Positions 49,386 to 58,119 of a stretch of DNA of 64,000 bases are shown here, one piece after another. The stretch comes from Nocardioides luteus (lineage in GTDB: Bacteria; Actinomycetota; Actinomycetes; Propionibacteriales; Nocardioidaceae). Position 1 is the first letter of the stretch. Each line of letters opens with the position of its first letter. The translations under genes were made by a program, and so were the position numbers. The notes below the pieces were generated by a model that worked only from the letters and a program-made list of their open reading frames with translations, was not told the origin of the DNA and did not search any database. Location: assembly GCF_015752315.1 (NCBI RefSeq), contig NZ_JADOVJ010000001.1, forward strand, positions 4,208,501-4,272,500. The letters are read 5' to 3'.

Positions 49386-50372
49386 TCAGGCGGTGATCAC
49401 CTTGCCGAAGCTGATCTCGCGGCCGACCGCGGCCTTGCCCTCGTCGTCGGCGGTGGAGCGGTCGAGGCCTGCGAACAGATCGGTCTCCTGGCGCTTCTCG
49501 GCCTCGGGCACCGGCACGTAGGAGGTCACCAGCTCGTAGTCCTCGGTCGGCCAGGCCTCCTTCTCGATCTCCCGGGGCACCGCGAACCAGGGGCCGTCGG
49601 GGTCGATCTGGGTGGCGTGCGCGAGCAGCGCCTGGTCACGTACGCCGAAGAAGTCGGCGCACTCCACCTTCGTGGTGACCCGCTCGTCCCAGCCCGGGTC
49701 AGGCTTCCAGTCCTCGAGGCGCTCCTCGTAGGGCGAGCTGAGCCCGTGGCTCTTCATCGCCTCGTGCAGGGCGACCATGCGCGGGTAGTTGAAGGTGTGG
49801 CTGTAGTAGAGCTTCAGCGGCTGCCACGGCTCGCCCGCGTCCGGGAACAGGTCGGGGTCGCCCGCCGCCCGGAACGCCTCCACCGAGACCCGGTGGCACA
49901 TGATGTGGTCGGGGTGCGGGTAGCCCCCGTTCTCGTCGTACGTCGTGACCACGTGCGGCCGGAACGAGCGGATGATCTCGACGAGCCGGCGCGTGCTCAC
50001 CTCGAGCGGCATCCGGCCGAAGCAGCCCTCGGGGAGCAGCGACCAGTCCTTGGCCGCCACATCCTTGACCTCCATGAACTCCTCGACCCAGCCCGAGTCG
50101 ACGAAGCCCAGCCAGTCCTGCTTGATGCCGAGGATGTCGCGGGCGCGATGCATCTCCTCGCGGCGGATCTCGTGGATGTTCTCCAGGATCCCCGGGCGCT
50201 CCATCTTCGGGTTGAGGATGTCGCCCCGCTCGCCACCCGTACACGTCGCGACATGGACGTCGACACCCTCGGCGACGTACTTCGCCGTGATCCCGGCGCC
50301 CTTGCTCGACTCGTCGTCGGGGTGCGCGTGCACGTGCATCAGGCGGAAGGCCTGCTGGAGCTGCTCTGGCAT
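49386..50372 (-). CDS. mca: mycothiol S-conjugate amidase
   Basis: The 328-residue enzyme is a zinc LmbE-family amidase that cleaves mycothiol-S-conjugates to a mercapturic acid and GlcN-Ins, as a step of detoxification. The zinc motifs are HAHPDDESSKGAG (His/Asp, about residues 13-25) and YPHPDHIMCH (His). The family-wide TCTGGERGDILNP and VTTYDENGGYPHPDH segments identify Mca rather than MshB. The small neighbour at 49045 and DUF4307 at 50498 complete the usual actinobacterial context. Confidence 0.96.
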   Translation of the reverse strand: MPEQLQQAFRLMHVHAHPDDESSKGAGITAKYVAEGVDVHVATCTGGERGDILNPKMERPGILENIHEIRREEMHRARDILGIKQDWLGFVDSGWVEEFMEVKDVAAKDWSLLPEGCFGRMPLEVSTRRLVEIIRSFRPHVVTTYDENGGYPHPDHIMCHRVSVEAFRAAGDPDLFPDAGEPWQPLKLYYSHTFNYPRMVALHEAMKSHGLSSPYEERLEDWKPDPGWDERVTTKVECADFFGVRDQALLAHATQIDPDGPWFAVPREIEKEAWPTEDYELVTSYVPVPEAEKRQETDLFAGLDRSTADDEGKAAVGREISFGKVITA

Positions 50373-50497
50373 GGGTTCAATCCTAACCACGCCCCGTCTC
50401 ACGTTTCGGTTACCCGCTCCCACTCCGCGGACAACTTTCGTGGTAGGCCGCGGGGACGGATGTGCGGTCTGCTCCGGCAGGATGGGACCATGGCCTG

Positions 50498-50890
50498 GTG
50501 AGCACGCCGTCAGCCGAAGATTCCCGCATCGCGACCCGCTACGGTCGCGGCCCGCGCCGTCGTCCCGGCGTACTCATGATCGCGCTGATCCTCGCCCTGG
50601 TCGCCGTCGTCGGCTGGTTCGGCTGGGCGCTGTGGCTCGCGCTGCACCCCGAGGTCTCCTCCGGGCTGGAGAAGTGGGAGGCGGTCAGCGAGAACGAGGT
50701 CGAGGTGACCTTCGTCGTACGCCTCCACGACAAGGACGCGAAGCCGGTCTGCACCGTCGAGGCCGAGGACGACCAGGAGGAGAAGGTCGGCCACCTCGAG
50801 TTCACCGCCGCCGAGGGGCGTCAGACGATCACCGTCCCGACCGAGCGCCGCGCGCTGCGGGTCGAGTGGGGTGACTGCACGGTCGAGTGA
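50498..50890 (+). CDS. DUF4307 membrane protein
   Basis: The 130-residue protein has a basic N terminus (YGRGPRRRPG), one membrane helix (VLMIALILALVAVVGWFGWALWLAL about residues 25-49) and an extracytoplasmic beta domain ending with a conserved WGDCTVE. Two Cys (CTVEAEDD and CTVE) could form a disulfide. DUF4307 genes sit between mca and greA in many actinobacteria; function is unknown. The GTG at 50498 gives the usual VSTPSAEDSRIATRYG start. Confidence 0.88.
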   Translation: MSTPSAEDSRIATRYGRGPRRRPGVLMIALILALVAVVGWFGWALWLALHPEVSSGLEKWEAVSENEVEVTFVVRLHDKDAKPVCTVEAEDDQEEKVGHLEFTAAEGRQTITVPTERRALRVEWGDCTVE

Positions 50891-50911
50891 CCGCGCAGTC
50901 ACCGATGTGGA

Positions 50912-51421
50912 TCAGCCGGTGTAGACCTCGGTCTTGAGGATCTCGACCTTGAGCGGCCCGCGAGGACCCTCGTAGGTCACCGTGTCACCGACGCGGGCGC
51001 CGATGAGGGCAGCACCGATCGGCGAGGCGGCGGAGGAGATCTCGACGCCGCCGGCGTAGTCCTTCATCTCGATCGAGGCGATCAGACGGGTCTCGGCCTC
51101 GTCGTCGTCATCGCCCTCGAACTTGAACGTGACCAGCTTGCCGACCGAGACGACGTCGTCGTCCTCGGGGACCGTCGTGTCCGCCTTGCGGAGCAACGCC
51201 TCGAGCTGCTGGATCTGACCCTCGAGCTTGCCCTGCTCCTCACGAGCGGCGTGGTAGCCGCCGTTCTCCTTGAGGTCACCTTCGTCGCGGGCGGAGCTGA
51301 TCTCGGCGAGGATCTCCTGGCGCCGGGGGCCCTTCAGGTATTCCAACTCCGCGGTGAGCTTGTCGAATGCACCCTTGCTGAGCCAGATCGTGGCAGCCGT
51401 GGTCTCGGTCGACTGAGTCAT
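50912..51421 (-). CDS. greA: transcription elongation factor GreA
   Basis: The 169-residue factor rescues backtracked RNA polymerase. It has the N-terminal coiled coil with the acidic tip (SSARDEGDLKENGGYHAARE, about residues 42-61) and the C-terminal FKBP-like domain (SSAASPIGAALIGARVGDTV). The length is near the family norm with a short N-terminal extension (MTQSTETTAATIWLSKGAFD). AGGAG lies ten bases before the ATG. Its leader holds a nine-bp GC hairpin at 51458-51487. Confidence 0.97.
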   Translation of the reverse strand: MTQSTETTAATIWLSKGAFDKLTAELEYLKGPRRQEILAEISSARDEGDLKENGGYHAAREEQGKLEGQIQQLEALLRKADTTVPEDDDVVSVGKLVTFKFEGDDDDEAETRLIASIEMKDYAGGVEISSAASPIGAALIGARVGDTVTYEGPRGPLKVEILKTEVYTG

Positions 51422-51457
51422 AGCGAGTTACTCCTGATGGGTAGTGAATAGGTAAGG

Positions 51458-51487
51458 GGCGCCGGTCAACCCCCATCAACCGGCGCC
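51458..51487. terminator. hairpin in greA leader, T-tract on the plus strand
   Basis: Arms GGCGCCGGT and ACCGGCGCC flank a 12-base loop. On the plus strand TTTTCT follows immediately, so the structure reads as an intrinsic terminator for plus-strand (antisense to greA) transcription. On the minus strand it is a 5' leader hairpin about 37 bases before the greA ATG. It could be both an antisense stop and a leader element. The rest of 51488-51636 holds two GAACGTTC palindromes (51524 and 51547). Confidence 0.7.
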
Positions 51488-51636
51488 TTTTCTCCCTGCT
51501 GTGCGGGCGTAGTTCACCCAGCGGAACGTTCTGCGGGAGATTGTCAGAACGTTCAGTTTAACAAGGCAACCACACCCGGAGACAGTTCGCGACCGAAACG
51601 TTGCTCAATCTGGCCTCGAGACCGCTCCCCGGAACG

Positions 51637-52857
51637 TCAGGGACTGACAGCGGGATAGCCCTTGCTGCGCAGCTGTTCGAGGACGCGCTCGGCGTGGTTC
51701 TGGCCGCGGGTCTCCAGCTGGAGCTGCACGCCGACCTCGGCCAGCCTCAGCCCGGGGTTGGTGCGCGAGTGCACGACCTCCATGACGTTGGCGCCGGTGT
51801 CGCCGATCACCGAGAGCAAGGTGGCCAGCGCGCCGGGCTGGTCGGGGATCGTGACCGCGACCGGCAGATAGCGCCCGGCCAGCGTCATGCCGTGCTGGAT
51901 CACCTTGCCGAGCAGGAGCGGGTCGATGTTGCCCCCGGAGAGCACCACCACGACCGGCCCCTCGAAGGCCTCGGGCGCGTCCATCAGGGCGGCGACTCCC
52001 ACGGCTCCCGCGGGCTCGACGACCAGCTTGGCCCGCTCGACGAGCGCGAGCAGCGCGCTCGAGATCGACTCCTCCGAGACGGTGCGGATCTCGTCGACGT
52101 AGGACTGGATCATCGGGAAGTTGGTCTCCCCCGGCAGCCCGACGGCGATGCCGTCGGCCATCGTCGGCATCTTGTCGAGCCGGATCGGACGGCCCTCGCG
52201 CAGCGAGACCGGGTAGGCGGCGGCGGTCTCCGCCTGCACGCCGATCACCTTCACGTCAGGGTGCTTCGCCTTGATCGCGAGCGCCGCACCGGCCAGGAGG
52301 CCGCCCCCGCCGAGCGGGATGACCACCGTCTTCACGTCGGGGGCCTGCTCGAGGATCTCGAGCCCGATCGTGCCCTGGCCCGCGACCACGTCGGGATGGT
52401 CGAAGGGGTGGATCATCACGGCGCCGGTGCGCGCGGCGAAGGCCATCGCGGCATCGAGGCACTGGTCGACGTACTGGCCCTCGAAGATCACGTCCGCGCC
52501 GTAGGCGCGGGTGGCCTTCTCCTTCGGGATCGGCGCTCCCTCGGGCATGAACACGGTCGACGGGATGCCGAGGGTGGTCGCCGCCAGCGCGACCCCCTGG
52601 GCGTGGTTGCCCGCACTCGCGGCCACCACCCCGTTCTTGCGCTGGTCCTCGGGCAGCCGGGCGATGCGTACGAAGGCTCCACGGGCCTTGAAGGAGCCCG
52701 TACGCTGCAGGTTCTCGCACTTGAGGACGACCTTGTCGCCGACGATGTCGGTGAGCCAGCGAGACCCCTGGACCGGGGTCTCGGTGATGTGGTCGCGCAG
52801 CAGCTCGCGGGCCTCGAGGATCTCGTCGTACGTCGGCTGAGCGTGCATCTCAGGCAC
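51637..52857 (-). CDS. ilvA: threonine ammonia-lyase with ACT domain
   Basis: The 406-residue PLP enzyme converts threonine to 2-oxobutyrate, the first step to isoleucine. The PLP Lys is in RTGSFKARGAF, the phosphate loop in GGGGLLAG, and a C-terminal ACT domain (VAVTIPDQPGALATLLSVIG, about residues 330-395) marks the short, single-ACT (TdcB/IlvA2-like) type. I start at GTG 52857 because CCAGGAG lies eight bases upstream; an ATG at 52848 is possible. The start overlaps the upstream AI-2E stop by eight bases. Confidence 0.95.
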   Translation of the reverse strand: MPEMHAQPTYDEILEARELLRDHITETPVQGSRWLTDIVGDKVVLKCENLQRTGSFKARGAFVRIARLPEDQRKNGVVAASAGNHAQGVALAATTLGIPSTVFMPEGAPIPKEKATRAYGADVIFEGQYVDQCLDAAMAFAARTGAVMIHPFDHPDVVAGQGTIGLEILEQAPDVKTVVIPLGGGGLLAGAALAIKAKHPDVKVIGVQAETAAAYPVSLREGRPIRLDKMPTMADGIAVGLPGETNFPMIQSYVDEIRTVSEESISSALLALVERAKLVVEPAGAVGVAALMDAPEAFEGPVVVVLSGGNIDPLLLGKVIQHGMTLAGRYLPVAVTIPDQPGALATLLSVIGDTGANVMEVVHSRTNPGLRLAEVGVQLQLETRGQNHAERVLEQLRSKGYPAVSP

Positions 52858-54334
52858 CGCCTGCTCCTGGGCTCGGTGGGGGTGGGGACGTCGGGCCGGT
52901 GGCCGGCGCCGAGGGCGGTGGCGACGTCGGCGGAGCGGCCGTGGCCGATGCCGCGGTCGACGTCGTGGCCGAAGCCGTGGCCGGGACCGCGGTCAGGTGG
53001 TTGGCCACCGCGTTGAGAGCGGCCACGAGCGGCACCGCCACGAGCGCACCGGCCACGCCACCGAGCACGATGCCGGTGGCGACCGCGAGGATGACGCCGA
53101 GCGGGTGGACCCGGACCCAGCGGCCGAGCAGGAACGGCTGCAGGCCGTGGGCCTCGAGCTGCTGGACGAGGATCACGCCACCGAGCATCAGCAGTGCCGT
53201 CACCGGTCCCTGGGACACCAGCGCGACGAGCACGGCGACCGCGCCCGCGACGGTGGCACCGATCAGCGGCACGAAGGAGCTCAGGAAGACGAGCACGCCG
53301 ATCGCCACCACGAACGGGATCTGCAGCGCCGCGGCGATGATCATGATGCCGACCGCATCGACCGCGGCGACGATCACCGTGGCGCGGGTGAACTGGGTCA
53401 GCGAGACCCATGCGACCCGGCCCGAGCTGTCCATCCGGCTGCGGGCCGCCCGCGGCGCGAGCCGCACCAGCCAGCCCCAGATCCGCTCGCCCTCGGCGCA
53501 GAAGAAGTAGGTGGAGAAGAGCACGATGAACAGGCCGGCGAAGACGTCGAGGGCGACCCCGCCGACCTCGCTGACCCGGGAGAACGGGTTGGAGGCGTAC
53601 GCCGCCGCCCAGTCCTCCACGGTGGTCTGCACCGTGTTGAGCCAGGTGTCGATCTGGGTCTCGCTCGCGTGGAACGGCCCGTTGATCAGCCAGTCGCGGA
53701 TCTCGTCGAGCGCCTTGACGGTCTGCCCGGCCAGGTCGGTGAAGCCGTTGGCGACCTGGGTGCCGGCGAAGCTGAGCATGGCGATGACCGCCGCGAGCAC
53801 CCCGATCACCACGAAGAGCGCCGAGATGCTCCGCTTGAGGCCCACCCGGGCCAGGCCGTCGACCACCGGGGAGACGAGCGCGGCGATCAGGAGGGCGATC
53901 ACCACCGGGACCACGACGATGCTGAGGAAGCCGAGAGCGCGGACGATCAGATAGCCGGCCGCGACGATGACCAGGAACCGCCAGCCCCACTGGGCCGCCA
54001 TCTCGACGCCGTAGGGGACGTTGGTCCGGCTCGCGGAGGTCGGAGCCGTCACCGGCTCGGGAGCGGCCAGCTGCTCCTGGCGCCCCTCGCGCAGACGCTC
54101 GAACTGGTTGACGAGGCGCAGCGCGAAGTTCTCGGCCGACTCGCGAGCCTCGGCGGCGGCCTCCTTGGCCACCTCCGCGGACTCCCGCGCGTCGGCCTCC
54201 TCCTGCGCCTGGCGCTGGGCCAGACGATGGGCCTCACGCGCCTCGCGGTTGCGTCTGAACGCACCCGTCATCCGCTCGAAACTCTCCTTCGCGGTCGACT
54301 TCTCGCCGCCGGGTGCATCCCCCTGATCCGTCAC
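52850..54334 (-). CDS. AI-2E family transporter
   Basis: The 494-residue membrane protein has a long charged, Ala/Glu-rich cytosolic N terminus (residues 20-95, coiled coil) followed by about eight helices of the AI-2E/YdiK fold (LSIVVVPVVIALLIAALVSP, LVFLSSFVPLIGATVAGAVA, HPLGVILAVATGIVLGGVAG) and a Thr/Pro-rich tail. Members are thought to be exporters or Na+/H+ antiporters. The GTG start at 54334 follows the MutL-like stop by ten bases. Its tail DNA overlaps the ilvA start. Confidence 0.9.
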   Translation of the reverse strand: MTDQGDAPGGEKSTAKESFERMTGAFRRNREAREAHRLAQRQAQEEADARESAEVAKEAAAEARESAENFALRLVNQFERLREGRQEQLAAPEPVTAPTSASRTNVPYGVEMAAQWGWRFLVIVAAGYLIVRALGFLSIVVVPVVIALLIAALVSPVVDGLARVGLKRSISALFVVIGVLAAVIAMLSFAGTQVANGFTDLAGQTVKALDEIRDWLINGPFHASETQIDTWLNTVQTTVEDWAAAYASNPFSRVSEVGGVALDVFAGLFIVLFSTYFFCAEGERIWGWLVRLAPRAARSRMDSSGRVAWVSLTQFTRATVIVAAVDAVGIMIIAAALQIPFVVAIGVLVFLSSFVPLIGATVAGAVAVLVALVSQGPVTALLMLGGVILVQQLEAHGLQPFLLGRWVRVHPLGVILAVATGIVLGGVAGALVAVPLVAALNAVANHLTAVPATASATTSTAASATAAPPTSPPPSAPATGPTSPPPPSPGAGGA

Positions 54335-54344
54335 CTGACAGAGG

Positions 54345-55712
54345 CTACCGGGAGGGTGTGAGGTGGGTCGCAAGGTGGCGTGCCGTGGCCGGGTGCGACC
54401 GCGCGAGCAGGCCCACCGCGGCGAGCACGTAGTCGCTGTCGACCGTCCGCAGCGGCGCCTCCGGAAGCTGCCACCCGCCGCGCGCCGACCAGCGCATGAC
54501 GCGGTCCTCGATGTGCGGACGCCCATGCCGCAGTACGCCGCCGGAGCCGATCACCACGCCGACCCGGCGCAGGTCGGTGCCGGTGCGCTCGATGACCTTG
54601 CCGCTCGGGGACAGCACGACCCGGGACCGTCCGGCGTGGCGCTGCAGCGCGGTGCAGATCGCGATCCTCGCCAGGAGCTCGTCGATGTCCTTGTCCTGCT
54701 CGGTGCGCGGCAGCCAACCGGGGTGGTTGCGCCGGTAGTCGACCTCACCGGACAGATCGGACTCGGCCAGGGACGGGTCGCCGTGGTCGGCGGCATCGAG
54801 GGTGGTCGGGGCCGACCAGCGCATCCCCAGATCGCCCTCGACCGTGCGGGTCACCGGAGTGACCGCGACGACCTCCTCGCGGACGTGCTCGGCCTCGGGA
54901 TCGGGGCGGACCACGCTGTGCACGTCGGTCGTGGCGCCGCCGACGTCGACGACGACCACGTCCTCGCCGAGCACCTCGGCCAGCGTCTCGACGCCCTGGA
55001 GGACCACATCGGGGGTCGCGCCCTGGACGATCCGCCGGAAGTCCGCCCGGCTGCTGAGGTTCTTGCCGCCGATCACGTGCTCGAGGAACATCTCCCGGAC
55101 GGCCGCGCGGGCGCTCTCGGGCGCGAGCACGCCGATCTTGGGAACCACGTTCTCGCAGGTCACATGGGGCACGTCGGCCAGGATCTCGTCGATCTCGGGG
55201 TTGGCATCGCGGTTGCCCGCCACGACGACCGGCCCGCGCCAGCCGGCCGCGGCCAGCTCGCGCGCGGCGGAGACGATGGCGTCCCGGTTGCCGCCGTCGG
55301 TGCCACCCGTCAGCAGCACCAGATCAGGGGTCGTGGAGCTGAGCGTGGCCCCCAGGTCACCCTCGGCCTCACGGCCAGCGGTCGCGATCACCGCGACGAC
55401 CTTGCCGCCGCTGGACAGCGCCACCCGCCGACCGGCCTCGGCGGTCACCAGCTCCTCGTTGCCGACCACGGCGATCCGCAGCCCGCCGCCCGCCGAGGAG
55501 CAGGCCAGGATCTCGGCCGTCGTCGCCCGCGGGTCGGCCTCGGCGAGGGTCACCAGGCAGGCGTCGTACGCCTCCATCACCTCGTGCAGCGACGTCGGCG
55601 CGCTCGCGGACCCGAGGACCTCGCCCGAGACGAGATCGACGTGGAGAGCCTTGGTCCAGGTGGAGCCGAAGTCGACGCAGACCGCGGTCTGTGGCGCGTC
55701 AGCTCTGGTCAA
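54345..55712 (-). CDS. MutL/GlmL-type glutamate-mutase-associated ATPase
   Basis: This 455-residue ASKHA-fold protein matches the glutamate mutase MutL (GlmL) family: CVDFGSTWTKALHVDL (phosphate 1), TPDLVLLTGGTDGGNRDAIV, VVVVDVGGATTDVHSVV (phosphate 2) and IGSGGVLRHG. Family members are proposed reactivating or assembly factors of B12-dependent mutases. No mutase gene lies in the window. Its start overlaps the metB stop by 14 bases, placing it firmly in the metB-ilvA operon; why is unclear. Confidence 0.88.
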   Translation of the reverse strand: MTRADAPQTAVCVDFGSTWTKALHVDLVSGEVLGSASAPTSLHEVMEAYDACLVTLAEADPRATTAEILACSSAGGGLRIAVVGNEELVTAEAGRRVALSSGGKVVAVIATAGREAEGDLGATLSSTTPDLVLLTGGTDGGNRDAIVSAARELAAAGWRGPVVVAGNRDANPEIDEILADVPHVTCENVVPKIGVLAPESARAAVREMFLEHVIGGKNLSSRADFRRIVQGATPDVVLQGVETLAEVLGEDVVVVDVGGATTDVHSVVRPDPEAEHVREEVVAVTPVTRTVEGDLGMRWSAPTTLDAADHGDPSLAESDLSGEVDYRRNHPGWLPRTEQDKDIDELLARIAICTALQRHAGRSRVVLSPSGKVIERTGTDLRRVGVVIGSGGVLRHGRPHIEDRVMRWSARGGWQLPEAPLRTVDSDYVLAAVGLLARSHPATARHLATHLTPSR

Positions 55713-56868
55713 GGGCCTGCTCGAGGTCCGCGACCAGGTCCTCGGCGTACTCGATGCCGACGGAGAGCCGGACCAGGTCGGCCGGCACCTCGAGGTCGGT
55801 GCCGGCGACGCTGGCGTGGGTCATCTTGCCCGGGTGCTCGATCAGGCTCTCGACGCCGCCGAGCGACTCGCCCAGCGTGAAGATCTTGGTGCGCTCGCAG
55901 ACCGCGAGCGCCTGGGCCTCACCGCCGGTCACCCTGAAGGAGACCATGCCGCCGAAGCGCTTCATCTGCTTCTGGGCGACGGTGTGGCCGGGGTGGGTCT
56001 CCAGACCGGGGTAGATGACCTCGCCGACCTTCGGGTGCGAGGTCAGGAAGTCGGCGACGCGCTCGGCGTTGTCGCAGTGGCGGTCCATGCGTACGGCCAG
56101 GGTCTTGAGGCCGCGCAGGGTCAGCCAGGCGCCGAACGGGTCGGCGATCGCGCCGGCGGCGTTCTGGAGGTAGCCGATCTTGTCGGCGAGCTCGAGGTCG
56201 CGGACGACCACGGCGCCGCCGACGACGTCGGAGTGGCCTCCGACGTACTTGGTCGTGGAGTGCACCACCACGTCGGCGCCCAGGGTGAGCGGCTGCTGCA
56301 GGTAGGGGCTGGCGAAGGTGTTGTCGACCACCAGCCGGGCGCCGGCCTCGTGGGCGACGGTGGCCAGGGCCGAGATGTCGGCGATGTTGAGCAACGGGTT
56401 GGTCGGCGTCTCGACCCAGACCACCTTGGTCTTGCCGGGCTGGATCGCGGCCGCGACGGCGTCGACGTCGGCGACCTGGGCCGGCGTGTGGGCGATGCCC
56501 CACTGGCTCTCGACCTTGTCGATGAGGCGGTGGGTGCCGCCGTAGGCGTCGTCGGGGATGACCATGTGGTCACCGGGGCGCATCAGGCTGCGGATCAGGG
56601 TGTCCTCGGCCGCCAGACCAGAGGCGAAGGCGAACCCCTTCTCGCCGTCCTCGACCGCGGCCAGCGCGCCCTCGAGCGCGGTGCGGGTCGGGTTGGCGGA
56701 GCGGCTGTACTCATAGCCGTTGCGCAGGCCGCCGACGCCGTCCTGCTTGTAGGTCGTGGTGGCGTAGATCGGCGGGATCACCGCACCCGTCGTCGGGTCG
56801 GGCTCGTAGCCCGCGTGGATCGCCTTGGTCTCGAAACCGGCCTTGCCGAGGTGCTGCTGCTCGCTCAC
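55699..56868 (-). CDS. metB: cystathionine gamma-synthase
   Basis: The 389-residue PLP enzyme of the Cys/Met metabolism family joins O-succinyl- or O-acetylhomoserine to cysteine. Motifs include TRTALEGALAAVEDGEKGFA, the tetramer/PLP block HMVIPDDAYGGTHRL, the PLP Lys in HSTTKYVGGHSD, and GESLGGVESLIEHP. It is the first gene of the metB-mutL-AI-2E-ilvA operon and diverges from msrA across 103 bases. A cystathionine gamma-lyase activity cannot be excluded by sequence. Confidence 0.92.
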   Translation of the reverse strand: MSEQQHLGKAGFETKAIHAGYEPDPTTGAVIPPIYATTTYKQDGVGGLRNGYEYSRSANPTRTALEGALAAVEDGEKGFAFASGLAAEDTLIRSLMRPGDHMVIPDDAYGGTHRLIDKVESQWGIAHTPAQVADVDAVAAAIQPGKTKVVWVETPTNPLLNIADISALATVAHEAGARLVVDNTFASPYLQQPLTLGADVVVHSTTKYVGGHSDVVGGAVVVRDLELADKIGYLQNAAGAIADPFGAWLTLRGLKTLAVRMDRHCDNAERVADFLTSHPKVGEVIYPGLETHPGHTVAQKQMKRFGGMVSFRVTGGEAQALAVCERTKIFTLGESLGGVESLIEHPGKMTHASVAGTDLEVPADLVRLSVGIEYAEDLVADLEQALDQS

Positions 56869-56971
56869 GGTCCGAGCCTACGTCCGATCTCGCCGCGCGG
56901 CCCATCCGGGAACGTTCGCGCGTCGAACTGTGTTGGAGACTGGTAGACAACCCGACCAATGGAGGTTCCGC

Positions 56972-57625
56972 ATGTTCGGCCGACCGACTCAGCTCTTCCC
57001 CGAGGACCGCACGCTCGCCGGGCGCGACCAGGCGCTCTTCGAGCTGCCTGCGAAGCACCGGGTCCTCGGCACTCCCCTGCTCGCCTCCCCTGAGGACGGG
57101 ACCGCCCCGGAGGGGGCCGAGGTGGCGTACTTCGGTCTCGGCTGTTTCTGGGGTGCCGAGGAGATCTTCTGGCAGACGCCGGGGGTCTACTCGACCGCTG
57201 TCGGGTATCAGGGCGGCACGACCGCCAACCCGACCTACGAGGAGGTCTGCAGCGGCCAGACCAACCACACCGAGGCGGTCCGGGTGGTCTTCGACCCCAC
57301 CGTGGTCTCCTACGCCGACCTGGTGAAGAAGTTCTTCGAGGTGCACGACCCGACGCAGGGCATGCGGCAGGGCAACGACGTCGGTACGCAGTACCGCTCG
57401 GCGCTCTACTACGTCTCCGACGCGCAGCGGGAGACCGCTGAGGAGCTCACCAAGGTCTACGGTGCCGAGATCACCAAGCGTGGCTACGGCGAGATCACCA
57501 CCGAGATCCGCGAGGTGCCCACCTTCTACGCCGCCGAGCCGGCGCACCAGCAGTACCTCGACCGCGTGCCCAACGGCTACCGCTGCCACGCGAACACGGG
57601 CATCCCCTTCCCCGCGACGGCCTGA
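56972..57625 (+). CDS. msrA: peptide methionine sulfoxide reductase A
   Basis: The 217-residue enzyme reduces methionine-S-sulfoxide in proteins. The catalytic Cys is in YFGLGCFWGAEE, the family block in GYQGGTTANPTYEEVCSGQT with HTEAVRV, and a resolving Cys near the end in YRCHANTG. GGAGG precedes the ATG at 56972. An N-terminal extension of about 50 residues before the core (MFGRPTQLFPEDRTLAGRDQ) is typical of the actinobacterial/fungal-like class. Pairing with divergent metB makes functional sense: methionine synthesis and repair. Confidence 0.96.
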   Translation: MFGRPTQLFPEDRTLAGRDQALFELPAKHRVLGTPLLASPEDGTAPEGAEVAYFGLGCFWGAEEIFWQTPGVYSTAVGYQGGTTANPTYEEVCSGQTNHTEAVRVVFDPTVVSYADLVKKFFEVHDPTQGMRQGNDVGTQYRSALYYVSDAQRETAEELTKVYGAEITKRGYGEITTEIREVPTFYAAEPAHQQYLDRVPNGYRCHANTGIPFPATA

Positions 57626-57627
57626 GG

Positions 57628-58119
57628 TCAGGTCAGCGGCAGATACATCACGTGGAGGCCGACCCGGCCGTGCGACCTCGAGTCGAACGCGTCCGGGACG
57701 GTCCCGATGATCTGGAACCCGAGGGACTTCCACAGGCGTACGGCGGTGGTGTTGGTCTCCACGACCGCGTTGAACTGGATGCCGTGGAAGCCGTTGTCCT
57801 TGTGCCACTGCACGCAGTAGTCGCCGAGGGCTCGGCCGACGCCCTTGCCGCGGGCTGCCGAGGAGACCATGAACGAGGCGGTGCCGATGTGGCTGCCGCG
57901 GCCCGGGCGGTTCGGGCCCATCTTGGCGCTGGCCAGGATCTTCTCGTCCTGGGCATCGCCCTCGACCGCGACGACGACGTGGTCGTACATCCACATCTCT
58001 CGGGCCTCCTCGGAGGTGGCACCGAGCGGATAGGCGTAGGTCTCCCCCGCCTCCACGATCTCGGACCAGAACGGGTAGATGTGCGGCCAGTCCGCGGCCG
58101 TCGCCTCGCGGATCTGCAT
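57628..58119 (-). CDS. GNAT N-acetyltransferase
   Basis: The 163-residue GNAT enzyme has the acetyl-CoA loop SSAARGKGVGRALGDYCVQW and VRLWKSLGFQIIGTVPDAF, with an N-terminal IREATAADWPHIYPFWSEIV helix. It is close to the general L-amino-acid or phosphinothricin-type N-acetyltransferases. Its ATG shares one base with the TGA of the upstream DinB-like gene, so the two are translated together. Confidence 0.9.
   Translation of the reverse strand: MQIREATAADWPHIYPFWSEIVEAGETYAYPLGATSEEAREMWMYDHVVVAVEGDAQDEKILASAKMGPNRPGRGSHIGTASFMVSSAARGKGVGRALGDYCVQWHKDNGFHGIQFNAVVETNTTAVRLWKSLGFQIIGTVPDAFDSRSHGRVGLHVMYLPLT

Noticed and set aside
51458..51487. Terminator of the DUF4307 gene
   Set aside because: The DUF4307 gene ends at 50890, and greA lies between on the other strand. 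The hairpin is too far away to end that transcript.
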